A DNA stretch of 64,000 nucleotides from Echiichthys vipera. Its lineage: Eukaryota; Chordata; Actinopteri; Perciformes; Trachinidae. Where the stretch lies: NCBI GenBank assembly GCA_963691815.1, contig OY829656.1, positions 3,319,910 to 3,383,909 on the forward strand, in the 5' to 3' direction. This document shows positions 51,531 to 64,000 of the stretch, piece by piece. The position numbers and the translations under genes were made by a program. The notes under the pieces are model-generated. The model saw only the letters and a list, made by a program, of their open reading frames with translations, searched no databases and was not told the DNA's origin. Numbering within the stretch: position 1 is the stretch's first letter; each line of letters begins with the position of its first letter.

Positions 51531-54503
51531 GTGTGTGTGCGCAATGAAGTTAAACTTGCATGAACCCGCCGTGCAGTGAACTCGACACTGCAGCTTGATC
51601 TAAAGGGGAGTGTTTCTGCCTGTCAGAGGCATCCCGCTAACATAAACAGAGTGTTGCAGCTAGCAGGGCGCGGCTCACCTGCAAGGTCACGTGGATGATC
51701 CAAAATAAGCAAAAAGAGAAACTGTTCTCCATCTCTTCCAAGCTTTGTATAGTTTACAAAGACGTTGAATCCACTGTGATGAGTCATTGAGTCACCTGAT
51801 GACAAAATAGACTCCTTTAATTCACAGGACCACTAGTTTAGCTCACTGGCTACAGAGACACTTTGAATTTCTTCCTCTCATGTGACAACATTTTAAATCA
51901 TATCAGTACAACGTGAAAAACAATGTGTATAGGCTTGAAATGTGTTTGATCTATGGCGACTGATCCATTACACTGAGCAACGTATCTCCCATAAAAGTAG
52001 AATTGGATAGAAAGGACATTGAGCTGTTCGCCATGGTCATTTGACCAGTACAAAACAAAATGGCTGTTAGTTGCCATGGTGACAATAGATGTCAGTGGTG
52101 CTGTAAAGTGTGTCGCTGGGAGGAGAGCAGACGCAGCTCAGGAGCAATCCACCAACTTTGTCAAACTAATGGAAAGACGTGTCAGAACCCAAGACGGTCC
52201 GTTTGGCTCCAACCGGCGGGCGGTGCTTAGTTTGGACTCAACTGTTTCAACATGGCGGCCATGCGACAAATGTCCCCATTTTACAGGTAAACGGCACACT
52301 AATATACATTTCTGAAACACTTCAAGAGAGAAAAATGCAACAAATGAACAGAATCTTGGTTCATATTTGATCAGGGCCGCCTAGATTGATCTTAGTTTGC
52401 GAGCCTGGTTCGTTGCGGTGGTCGACGTCCAGTTGGGTTTATGCAAATTCAGATACAGTACAGTGATGGTCACCTCGCCACATGCGTGTATTTATCACGC
52501 ATGTGGCTGAATCTCTCCATTAAAGAAAAATGGAATGGGATCCATTGACTTCATATACTGTACGTTGGTTGAACCTTTTGGACCCAGCGGCAGCAGGTCA
52601 GTGGACCGTCAGCCCACTGGTCGGCTCGTATTCTGTAACCAATGCAACATGAAAACACGGTACAACCAAGTCAGCCAACAGACGGCTGGCTAGTTAGCTA
52701 GCTTGCTATTTCCCCCTTGCTCCCACACCACATTGGTTATCAACCTCTACTTCTTCTACCCTGTTAACTTGCAAATTACTGTACCTTTAGCGCCAACTTC
52801 TGACCAAACTACGCTGTAGCTGAATTCACTCCAAAACACTTGATGGAAATGAGCAAATTGCATTTCTTTTTGCAACATTTCAAAATCTTAAGCTTAAAAA
52901 CTGGTTGACAGTTGAATGGGAAACACCTGAGGTTCTTAAATCCTTCTTTAAAGTGTGAAAGTTTAGATGGTGGATGATAGTTGCAGAGGGGGGGGATTCT
53001 CCATAGCTGAGGTGTCGTGATGCAACATCACCGATAAAGTGGATGAAAGATAAAGAGGGAGTGAGAGCGAGTGGGACAAATGTGAGCAGAAGAAAGAAAA
53101 TAGAAAGTCGACGTTGACCCGCTGCTGAACCTTGGAGGAATAATGACCCTGGAGAACAAGTGTGTGTGAGAGTTGAACATGTTATCACGGCGGCCATGCT
53201 TGTTTTAGATTGTATCACGTCTTTTTCAGGGTCCATGTGTTTTAAAGTTAATAGTTTTTATCGGCCGTGTTGGGTCACTCCCCTGTCGGGATATTTTTAG
53301 CTTTGAGGAGATTTTGCAAAGTTAAAAATGGATTCAGTCGCCTACCAGTTGTTATATATTATTTTTTTGTATCAGCTGATTCAGCCTAATTACAAATCCA
53401 TGTGTCCAACCCTGACAAATGAAGACCTACAGTACAATGCTCTCATCGGGAATTATTTAACCGTTGGATCGTAATTTGAACAATTTGTCTAAATTTCTTG
53501 GCAGCATTTCTATTTTTGAGACGTCTTCTGAAAGCATTGGAATCCCTAAAATTGGAGATATACAATTAGGCTTTCAACCGACTGACAGTAATGCACCACT
53601 AGAGTTTCCAGTATTCCAAGAAGAACCCTTCTTTACAGTGAATGACCAGAACTCCGCCATCTAGTGTCTCAAGAACAGCGTTGCAACAACCAAAAATCAT
53701 TCCAGCAGTCGGGTTGCCAGGTTTGTTGCCCAGTAGCCTGGAGGAGGAGACCGGAGTCTGTTTGAGCCTGTTTGAACCCGTCCCCTCTGGCAAATCACAC
53801 CATAAAAACAAGGATTAGAGGAGTTTGACTGACAGTTAGAGTTAGCCGTTAGCGTTAGCCGTTCCAGCTAAGTACAGATGAAAGTGATGTTAGCATCAAG
53901 GAGAAGCGTAGCCATGTGGGCGTGCGTTTGAATGGCGTTCCTCTCCTTTCTCTCAGTCCATGGAGTGAATGCTCGGCCTATAGTGACTCTGGTTGTTGCC
54001 CGTCTCTGCTCACTCAGCTGCGGGGACAAAGAACGCCCCCTTCACTGAGGCTCCCAAGCAGCTGCAGGATTGGCTAACTCCATTTCACCCAGTGCCAGAC
54101 TACAGTAGCTGCACCCAACAACAGACAACCCTGGCAACCAGCAACGCCCAATGCTATTGGCTGCTACCACGGAAACAGAACGGGACAGAAAGTCATCGTC
54201 AAAGCCGTCAAAAACCTTTTAAATATTAATTCAGACTAAATATATTTTTTAAGTAAAGCAATACTTTCATTCTATTCCCCTCAAAGCGCCCCGTTGGGGT
54301 ATTTTTTTTTTAAATATAGCTTTTAATAAATATAATACTATAATACTTGACTTTTGAGAACAAGTGTGACCTGTGCTGTGAGTATTTGTGCACTTCAACA
54401 CGTTGTTGCCTCTGTGATTCCCACAGAGAGAGACAGAGATTTAGAAAGCGGTCCAATCATAAATCCTGCTGTCTGACAGCAAACACACGGCAGGGTCACC
54501 AAG

Positions 54504-54505
<2 letters not shown>
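49171..54505. other. no confirmed gene
   Basis: Five kb of mostly unique AT-rich DNA. A GC-rich stretch at 51090-51240 has an open frame ending at a gtgaag donor-like site but no recognised domain. 50740-50830 repeats tgtatca / gtatcg phrases. A TG tract lies at 51501-51540. Nothing else is supported. Confidence 0.4.

Positions 54506-54563
<58 letters not shown>
54506..54563. repeat. CA microsatellite, 29 repeats
   Basis: Pure (AC)n, 41 bp before a long TG tract in the opposite sense. Confidence 0.98.
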
Positions 54564-54566
<3 letters not shown>

Positions 54567-54600
54567 CACCCCAGTCTCTGAGCAGCCAGGGGCTACAGAC

Positions 54601-55569
<969 letters not shown>

Positions 55570-56110
55570 ACACAGGTATCTGCTGATATCTTCACTTTAT
55601 CTAAGCTGGCTGCAGAAGCATCCTTGTATTGGAAGATCAAGAATCGTTTTGTTTTTTACGCAGATTGAGCTGTGTTTACTTTTAATGCATTTATCAGCTC
55701 AGTATGAAATTTGACTTGGGCGTGAAATGATGCTAATCGTGTAGCTGAAAACACAATCACACCTGCATGATGGCCTATCTGGGAACCAATACGACGATGG
55801 AAGAGAGGAGAGCAAGACCCATCCAAATGCGGTTAAAGCACAGCACGCTGCGTGCAGTAGCTGAGGTGTGCGGATAGCAAATGTGATGAACCTGCTGCTT
55901 TTCTGGAGAATTGACTCGTCTTGAAACTTGGTCAGGTCGTATGTCATTAGTGTGTTGCTTTGTAGGTGTCTGCAGCATTAGCTCTGATAAAACAAAGAAG
56001 GTGTCTGCAGCATTAGCGCTGATAAAACAATAAAGCGACGGTAGCAAAAGGTGCATGTCGCTCAAGTTGGTGCCTCTCAGACTCAAGCGATGACTGTAAG
56101 AGATGGAGCT

Positions 56111-56152
<42 letters not shown>

Positions 56153-56739
56153 CTCGCTCTCGCTCTCTCTCTAAAAAGCTTCCAGCAGCTCTGACAGGAT
56201 CAGAGCTTTCAGACCACTTGTTGCTAATAGAGGGATATTTACCCTAACGGGAACAGAGGGAGAGTGTAACCCCAGGTCACTGCGCTCAGCAACAACACTG
56301 ACGCAAAGACACACAGACAGCCCGCTCTGCTTTTACAGCAGGGACAGACGGATACACTGTAAAAAATGTCCGCCTGAAGCCGTCGTGTGAGCTCTGTTCA
56401 GACAGGCGGCAGGTTCAGTGGGGGTCACATTTGTTTTAGTAAATCTCAGCAGGGATCAAACAAACAACCCCCGCCCCCCATCTTCTTTTTTAAAGTCTAA
56501 TTCAACTCCTGCTGCAGTGCGAAGTCTCGAGCATGTCACATGTTTGTCGATGACCAATCACAGCAGGTGTTTCCCATCAGCTGTCAAAGCTACACCTGCA
56601 CCTGCTGCTGCATCGCTGGTTGGGGCGTGGCGGGACTTTCCTTTCTTTACGTCTGCATGGACTTTAAACCATTAGTGGAGAATGTAACTGTCAGAATTTG
56701 CATTTTCTGGAATATAAATGAGCTAAATCCCATAACCGG
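55570..56739. other. no gene seen
   Basis: Intergenic, with a (CT)n tract at 56115-56172. The phrase gtgtctgcagcattagc occurs twice near 55966 and 56001, a 35-bp tandem duplication. Confidence 0.45.
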
Positions 56740-56981
56740 TTCGAGTCCCTGTGTGGACCATGAATGGAGCGTGGACTGGTGGCTGAAGAGGTGGCAGTTC
56801 ATCTCCTGGGCACTGCCGAGGTGCTGTTGAGCAAGGCACCGAACCCCCAACTGCTCGGGCCGCTGGTCATTGGCAGCCCCCTCGCTCTGACATCTCTCCA
56901 TTAATTGCATGTTTATAGGTCCTGTTTGTGCGTGTGTGTGTGTGTGTGTGTGCTTGTGTGTGTGTGTGCGTGTGCGTGTGT

Positions 56982-57025
<44 letters not shown>

Positions 57026-57132
57026 CATGATTAATAAAAGAGTGAAAAAATCGAATTTCCCCGTTGCGGGACTAATAAAGAAATTCTTCTTCTTCTTCTT
57101 CTTCTTCTTCTTCTTCTTCTTCTTCTTCTTCT
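56740..57132 (+). mobile_element. tRNA-derived SINE (third family) with TG tract and (CTT)n tail
   Basis: B-box-like ggttcgagtcc at 56748, then gagcaaggcaccgaaccccc, an internal TG tract (56932-57023), aacatgattaat, aatcgaatttccccg, AATAAAG and a (ctt)16 tail (57084-57132). The 5' head is cut. Confidence 0.85.
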
Positions 57133-57459
57133 AACGAGGTCACATCTCATCATCACCTCTTTCTCTAATTTTTGTCTCTTGAATTGTCAAAATCAAAATG
57201 AGAGTTAAAGTGTAAGAGTTTTTAAGGAAACAATGGGGAAAAAAATAAAGGCATCAGGAGAGCAAGACCCCACAATCTCAACACAGGAGCTGTTGTAGTG
57301 TCAGATACGGGTTCATACTGTGTCCTGCTGAATGTCTTAGTCAGTGTTGGGCAGTAACCGGTACCATATTGCGTTAATAATATGACTTTCACCAGTTACT
57401 AGTAGTTTAACAAATTATTAATACAATTTCAGTAATAATACTATGGTTACCTTGCAGAG
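57133..57459. other. no gene seen
   Basis: Intergenic. Its start (cacatctcatcatcacctct) and the segment after 57615 share a phrase, gatcatcacctctttctc, and the following aaaatgagagttaaagtg, so about 80 bp is duplicated on both sides of the SINE at 57460. Confidence 0.5.
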
Positions 57460-57615
57460 CTGTGGCTCAGTGGAAGAGTGGGTCGTCCTCCATTCAAGAG
57501 ATCGGATGTTCGATCCCCAGCTCCCCCGGTCCACATGTCAAAGTGTCCTTGGGGAAAGACACTGAACCCTGAACTGTACGTCTTGCTGTGCATGGGTGTG
57601 TAAATGTGGTGTGAT
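57460..57615 (+). mobile_element. tRNA-derived SINE (second family), 3'-truncated
   Basis: Head and body match 48895-49045 (tggctcagtggaagagtggg onward) but stop at gtgtaaatgtggtgtg. The B-box-like ttcgatcccc is close to consensus. Confidence 0.85.
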
Positions 57616-58578
57616 CATCACCTCTTTCTCCAATTTTTGCCTCTTGAATCGTCAAAATTAAAATGAGAGTTAAAGTGTAAGAGTAAAAAAAAGGGATGAA
57701 ATTGATCTAATTTTCTTTAATCTGGAGCCATTTTCTTGAAATGTTAAACAGTTTCTATCCAGTTTTTGTCCAAAAGCAACAAGTAAAACTAAAAATAGAG
57801 TCGTGCACTTGTTCAAATGGACTGCACTGTGTAGCGTCTGCACGTTAGGCTCAATAGTAGCTCTGCTCTCCGTCCGTCTATCTGAGGAAACTAACCGGTA
57901 ACTACCTACGACTTCATGTTATTGCAATTAATTCACATTTTCACTCAGAAAAGGAAACAGAAAGACAGAAGTAGGTCACATTGACATGAAAATTTCCATT
58001 AAAACCCTGGTAACTCCAGTGGTTGGGGTTGGTTCATGTCCTTTTTTGTTTTCATGCGGGCTCTTTGTTATCTGAAGAGGCTGCTGAACGATGACGGCCA
58101 ATCATAACAATTTAAATCCGATGAAATGAAGCTATAAAAAAACAGAACCAGGGCCCGACCGGGCTCCGCTGGACTGAGTAAAGTTCTGGGGGGAAGGGAC
58201 AGCGAGGGCAACAACAACATGTTACGTGAAAAATAAAACGGATAAAAAACGGAACACTGATCGAGTTAAACGTCCTGTGTTTTCAGCTGAGCCGCGGCTT
58301 TTGGGAAAACACCAGCAAATTAGCCGGAACAACACTCCGGCCGCGTTTGTTGTCATTCCGGAGCCAGTTATGCCTGGCGCTGCTTCGCTGTAACCCCGCT
58401 GCGGTGACACCTATCTCAGCGTTAAACAAATACGGCCAGGTCCTGACCCCTCCGTGTTTGGATTCGCAGGCTGGGAGCCCAGACAGCCGTGCAGCGCCGC
58501 GATGGACGTATCAACACAACCCTCCATACAAGAATGCAGCCGCAGCCTGTTTGACTCGGCCACGGACCCCTCTGTGAC
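57616..58578. other. no gene seen; CpG-rich block 58260-58560
   Basis: The CpG-rich block resembles a promoter or CpG island by composition, but no coding exon or splice-supported start was found beside it. Confidence 0.35.
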
Positions 58579-58609
<31 letters not shown>

Positions 58610-58613
58610 CTGT

Positions 58614-58676
<63 letters not shown>
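58579..58676. repeat. TG microsatellite
   Basis: (TG)n of about 98 bp with two TC interruptions. Confidence 0.97.
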
Positions 58677-58677
<1 letters not shown>

Positions 58678-59539
58678 TTGAAATGGAGGGAACACACCAA
58701 GACTGACTGACAGGTCTGGACCCAGGAGTTGGGTTCATATTGGACCTTTCCACGGTGCGTGATTTACGTCTGATGCCCGTCTTGGGCGTCAGTACAGGAA
58801 GCAGGGTTCCCTTTAAGTAGCAGATGGTGAAAGTAAGGACGTGGAGGTCCGGCGACTCACGGCTATACTAGCAAATAGAGCAAATATCAACCAAAAACAA
58901 TCCAAACACGAAAACTAATAATTTGAGGAATCCGTAAAGTCAGTATTGTGGTGAGTGGATGTGTGAAAATGTGACGTATGGGTGGTGTTGCAATAAGAAA
59001 TAGTTAGGACCATAGAAATAGACTTGGATTCGATCAACTGTCTTTCCGGATATTCAAGGATGAAATCAGTGCACAAAGACAAAGAAGGTAACTAAGCAAA
59101 TGTTACAAATGTAGAATAATTTGGGAGTTGGCATATTAATTATTTAAATAACAGTACGCTTAAATAGTTATTCTGTTTAAGTAGAAGCTATTCTTTGTTT
59201 TTCGTCATATTTTGATTTTGTTGATATGCCCAATATAATCCTGATTAGTGTCACTTAGTGGAGGTCAGAGTTCAGAAGTGATGTCATCAATGTGCGTGGT
59301 GGAACGTAGATAAACAGTGGCGTCACGGTGTGTTTTACGGCCCCTTGTTTTGTGCTGAGGTGGGGGCCGGTTTTCTTTCTTGGTGTAAAACCACGATAAC
59401 TAAGGACTGAGGTGAATAAAAGTTGCCAGATGGAAGAAACGAAGTGATGTCTGCTTGAGGATGCAACACAAATATTTATTTATTACTGTGATACAGTCAA
59501 ATGTCCCACTGTGGTGAACTCTTGAACTTTCTTACATAA
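58677..59539. other. no gene seen
   Basis: Intergenic. Confidence 0.4.
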
Positions 59540-60100
59540 CATTTTTTTATCCTTAAAGCAATTGCAGTCAAAAGCAACTGGACTTGGTCATTTGTCTAAA
59601 AGAAGCATCAACGTAAAGGTAGAGAAACCAACGCTAAACAGAGGAGGAGGTCTGAGACACCACTTATCTCCAGTTTACAATGCTGCCCTTTCATCCCTTC
59701 ATTCAACAATCCAACCTCAAAGAACAACTGTTCACAAACGTCCTCCTGTGACTCCAACGACTGTCGTTAAGACTCAATAGAGCACTAACCAAGTCCAGAC
59801 CTACTTCCCACCAACTACTGTCACTCTAACGACGGTCGTTGGCACTTGGAGCACAAAGGGTTCCAGTGACATCATCGGCCTTGTGAGAGGTTAAATACCT
59901 GGATCTCCACACCGGTTAGTTCGACCAGTCCCAGCCTGGTCCTGGTCCTGTTCCTGGTCAGATGCGTACATGAACTGATGAAGCCTCTTGGATGAGAGGT
60001 GAAACGTCTTCCTGACAAATAACCAAGTCCAGTTGCTTTTGACTGAAATTGCTTTGAGGATAACGACGACCTGGACAAATGGGAACATTCACAGGCTTAT
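59540..60100 (+). pseudogene. rearranged Penelope-like element: C-terminal frame plus terminal region
   Basis: A frame ending at 59780 reads INVKVEKPTLNRGGGLRHHL and SPVYNAALSSL, the conserved C-terminal end (after the GIY-YIG domain) of fish Penelope-like retroelements. Instead of that domain, the sequence just upstream (59557-59590) is a piece of the element's own terminal repeat. A full terminal region follows at 59848-60100 in the opposite sense. The reverse transcriptase is absent, so it is a dead, recombined copy. Confidence 0.75.
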
Positions 60101-63100
60101 AACATTTTTTAGTATTTGGCCCAAACTGTGAAGTTTTCTCTAAACCTGACCACGTAGTTTAATTGCCTAAATCTAACGTAGCAACTTACGTTGACTTTCT
60201 TTGAACGGGACCTCCCGCGCTTAAAAAAAGAGACTCCAACAGGTCCTAACAGCGACCGGCACCATGTGAATAGACGGTACAGGTCCCATCTAACGCATTG
60301 GCATGAGGTTGATGATCTCTTGACATTATCACTAGATTGAATGACCATAATCAAAGCGTGCGGTTTCATTGGAAGCTTGTGTTTCACAACCACGATCCAT
60401 GACACATTATTTGCTCTGGTCAACTTTTGGGAAGAGGATAGTGTTTTGCATGACTGTCTCTATTTTTGCTGGGTGTGAATCATTATTAGCCAATACCAGG
60501 ATGATTATGGCGGCCTCTTGCTCATCAGCACATTTCCAGCCTCTGTCACCTCTTGTAATGTCTTCATGTTCAAACTCTCAAGAAATCTTTTCCTTCAAAG
60601 TTTTGCTGAAGTGTTCGATGTACTCATCTTCAGGTTGACCCCGACTACGTCTGAAGTCATTTCATTACCTCACTCAGAACTAAGTGTGAGGCAGCCATGA
60701 TGAGAGGGTGGGTACAGTAGTTTAAACAAGTTAAGCACAGCTAGCTCTGATGAAGATGCACCTGGCGTCTAAACGTTCGTTGTCAAGTCAACATGCTCCA
60801 ATATACTTTTGACAAAGTCTCTGACGTCTACAGCTACAAAGTATCTATTGCCATATGGATCATATATGAGCCGTTTCCAATGTGCTGCAAAAACAACATT
60901 AACTAATGTTAAGAATGTTAAAGGTGTTCCTCCAGTTTACATTTGAACTGTGTTGCAACCCAACCCTGACCCAGTAGACACGAGTGGTGAGAATGCTAAA
61001 AGTTTAATTCATCCTGACACCAAGTGAGAGTTACAGAAGCGTCAGTCACAGTGCGACCGCGCCCACATGGACGTCCAAACAGGCAGAAAAGAAAGCACCT
61101 GTGTGGGTGGAACGTGCGTGTGTAGAAGCTTTAACACACATTCATGTACAGACAAACTTAAACACTTTCACACATACTGTACAATCACTAATGCATGAGT
61201 GCACGACAGCACACACACACACGCTTATACACAAGGCTTTAATGTGCCGCTGGCTGGGTGTGGTGCCCCGACAGAGTTCATGAATTAACTGAACTCTTGA
61301 ACTGTACTCTGGTATGTGGCAGACAGTCATTCAGACAACCAGCCAGTTGAACTGCAGACGAGCAATCTGTCTTAACAAGTCTGCTACTGAGTCCTCGAAT
61401 CTTATTTTAAAAGATAAAAATAAACATCTCAGCCAATGTGCTGTAGGACTTTTGTTAGGTAGATTCCTCAGACTCAGATTTTGGAAATCGTAGAAAATAT
61501 TGTTTTGGAAACGCAAGTCACTGACCTCTGTCATTCAGTCAGTTGTTTAAAATAGCCGTGTGTATGCAAGTTTGAAGCATGCAACAAAAGATTCTTCAGG
61601 TTCTCACTTACTGGAAATACTCCGTTTAGTCCGGGCGAGGGGGTGGCCACTGGATAGAGCATGCAGGAGGCAGGACATGACGTGGATTACATCGTGGATC
61701 GGCCTCATTCATCCGAGATACGATCCAGCTGATTAGTCTATCAGATCAGGGTATCCGATCGGTGAATCTCTAATTTAAACCCAGGAGACCCGGGTTTGTC
61801 TCATTTGTATACCGTGCGTCACAAATGTACTAACTAAATGTACTAACCCACCCACAATCTTTACCTGTTTGACGTGCACAGTTTGACGTGCTTGGCCACC
61901 CAGTAGCTTGACAAGTGACAGCAAGGGGTCTTGACACTGCGTCCTAGCTGGATGCAACGAGTTGGGATGAGAAGGGGTTGGATTTTCCTTAATCTGAATG
62001 TTTTTTTTACAGTCAATTTTGTTACCATCTTCCTGTAAATCACCCTTCTTCTCTCTATTCACACATGAGCTCAATCAGACTTTACACAGAGCTAGAGCTT
62101 GTGTCTTTAATGCCCGGTCCAACTGACTCGTACAGTTGCATCCACACATACAGCTCCTTGTGACTAGGTACGTTCAGCTTTGCATGGCATGTGTGAATAA
62201 GGCTTTTAGTCAATCCAATAAATCTGTCAGTCGGTTGGTTGTGTTTGTGCCTCTTCCCCTCCTCTCTTTTCTCTTTCCTTCTCCTCTTTCTTTGCTGGTT
62301 CTTTCCCCCTCCATCTTTCCCGCTCCCACATCCTTTTCTCTCTCCCAGCTTTTCCTTTCCTTGTCTCTGCCCTCCTCCGTTCTGTTCCCACTCTCATTTT
62401 TTAACCCCTTAAGGGCGACACACCTGCCGCATCATGTAGCGTTGCACCATTAAACTTGCGGCTTTTTTGAATGCGTTGATGCTGGAAAATGAGACATCCC
62501 ATGCACCCCCTATATGTGTTGCCCCTTTAGGTCACAGTATGCTTCAAAGGAACTAGGTTGGGATCACATCTAATGGTTAAAGTGTTTACCTGGTACACAT
62601 GGCACACCTGGATGTGAGGTGAAACTCCTGCCTGCATATGGACACAACAGTCCTGAGGGAAGTTCAAACTCTGCCAGCGTTCACAACTCCGAACACCTGG
62701 CCAATTGCTGCGTGAAGGGAGCCCAAGCAGAATCATAGGTCTTTATTCTTTTAATTTACTGATGGCTCCCAGAAAATTGTGAGCGATGAGCAGCTGTGAA
62801 GTTCACTCATACCTCAGGCTCCTTGTCTGTATATCCACAGAACTAGAGGTGGAGTCACACCAAGTCCTAAAATGTGAATTTAAATGTTTAGCTGTGAAAG
62901 AAGAACAGACAACTCAACCAGGTATTCAGTGTAAAACCTGTACGACGCTCCTCCAAGGTCAACGGTCATGGTCAGCCTGAGGGGAGTCGGCCTTGGTCAA
63001 GGACACCGCAGCAGGGCAGACGGGGGATTTGAACTTGTGACCTTCAGGATGGCGCTTCAGACTCTTTGCTCACATAAACATGAAGGTGAACTCCAAAGTG

Positions 63101-64000
63101 TCCAAACTGAACACAGGGTTTTGCCTTCCTGTGTCTGGCCTTGTTTCTGTCTGTCGTTGTGTCTCTCTAAACTCTGCAGGCATTTTTTTTAGCTCGTCCT
63201 CCTCGAGGCTGACGGCTGGAATGCTGACATAACAGATGTTGTCTGACAAAGCCAATAATTATCTTCTGTACGGTTGTATGTCCATACCCGCTCTTCCTAC
63301 TCCCCCTCTTCTCTCTCCACATCCTCCTCCGCCTCCTCCGACTGCTTCACCATCGATGTTTCCTGCAGCTGGTCTGTGACTCCACTGCACCTACAAACAT
63401 TCACCCCTGCATTTGAAAATTACATTTACCTTTTATCTTAAAGCCCAACTAAAGCCCCTTTCACACATGCACTGCAACCGTGAACGTATCTGGGCATTAC
63501 CCAGAGAAGCTGTGGGGGATGTGGGAACCGCTAATGTCCAAACCAGCGGATTCGGAGTTTACCCTGCCAGCTCCCTCGTACAAAGTCTGTGTAATGTCCA
63601 ATTGAAAGAACATCCTAGGGTGAGGAAGAATGGGGATTTACATGAGGACGCCACGACGAAATTCAGGAACTTCTGTCGATAGGGACGATTTTCACGAATT
63701 CAAGGAACCACAAGAGACTCTGTTGCGTTTGATCAAATTACGAAACGGCAAAGTGTTCCGCGGAGTAATCTGTAGTTTGGTCAGACAAACGCAGTTCGAG
63801 ACTAGCTGGTGAATACGGTGGAGCATTTTGCAGCTGAGGAGATATCACAGTCCTCCTCTCTGCAGCTGTGACCTGCTGCAGTAGACATAGACTATTGCTG
63901 CATTCCTTAGCATTGGGACATGTGACCTATCCTACCTTGAATTTATTCATACAATTGCTTAAATGCTACCAATGCAAGCACACATGGTCAGATTTTGTTC
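60101..64000. other. no gene seen
   Basis: Intergenic. 60100-60240 has cctaac-like phrases similar to 5500-5650. Near 60740-60780, tgatgaagatgcacctggcg and the following aaacgttcg resemble retroelement terminal sequence. 62230-62400 is CT-rich. From 63457, cctttcacacatgcac resembles one end of a fish MITE, but the second end was not found. Confidence 0.4.

Overview
The window reads as nuclear DNA of a teleost fish, probably a percomorph. Evidence: long CA/TG microsatellites, several tRNA-derived SINE families of teleost type, Rex3/RTE-like LINE tails, hAT and piggyBac MITEs, a Penelope-like remnant and a Tc1 relic. There are no prokaryotic signs such as operons, ribosome-binding sites or CRISPR. 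Most of the 64 kb is intergenic. Family names for repeats come from recognised motifs, not from a database search.

Two protein-coding genes are well supported, both on the minus strand. The first (21275-23453) encodes a secreted FGF-binding protein, most likely Fgfbp3, split into two coding exons by a phase-2 intron whose junctions restore a family-typical reading frame. The second (42812-44260) is an intact intronless D1-class dopamine receptor. Its N-terminus and cytoplasmic tail match the D1C subtype (drd6/drd1c), which mammals have lost. A 20-codon upstream ORF precedes the receptor start and a consensus poly(A) signal follows its stop. The two genes have no direct pathway link (extracellular FGF release versus dopamine signalling through Gs/cAMP). 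Their linkage fits the ancient paralogon joining human 4p (DRD5, FGFBP1/2) and 10q (FGFBP3).

Layout: 1-1170 is a 37-bp minisatellite. 1.2-10.5 kb holds scattered SINEs, a hAT MITE, a Tc1 pseudogene, and a solo LTR inside a SINE. 10.5-11.6 kb is a compound array of six 98-bp units separated by CA tracts. 12-20.5 kb carries several Rex3-like 3' fragments, some with internal deletions. 20.5-23.5 kb is fgfbp3. 23.5-42 kb is repeat-rich, with two near-palindromic hAT MITE copies of one family, an inverted pair of hAT-like ends, a piggyBac-type MITE and a LINE ORF remnant. 42.7-44.4 kb is drd6. 45.2-45.7 kb is a TCTA/TCTG plus TA block around a SINE tail. 46.1-46.8 kb is a Rex3-like copy with a perfect 14-bp target duplication. 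47-64 kb is gene-empty apart from SINEs, a 200-bp TG tract facing a CA tract, and a rearranged Penelope-like element at 59.5-60.1 kb.

No clearly undescribed biological system was found. The points most worth a second look are the D1C receptor locus (uORF, long acidic glycosylated second extracellular loop, linkage to fgfbp3) and several insertion histories that can be read directly from target-site duplications.
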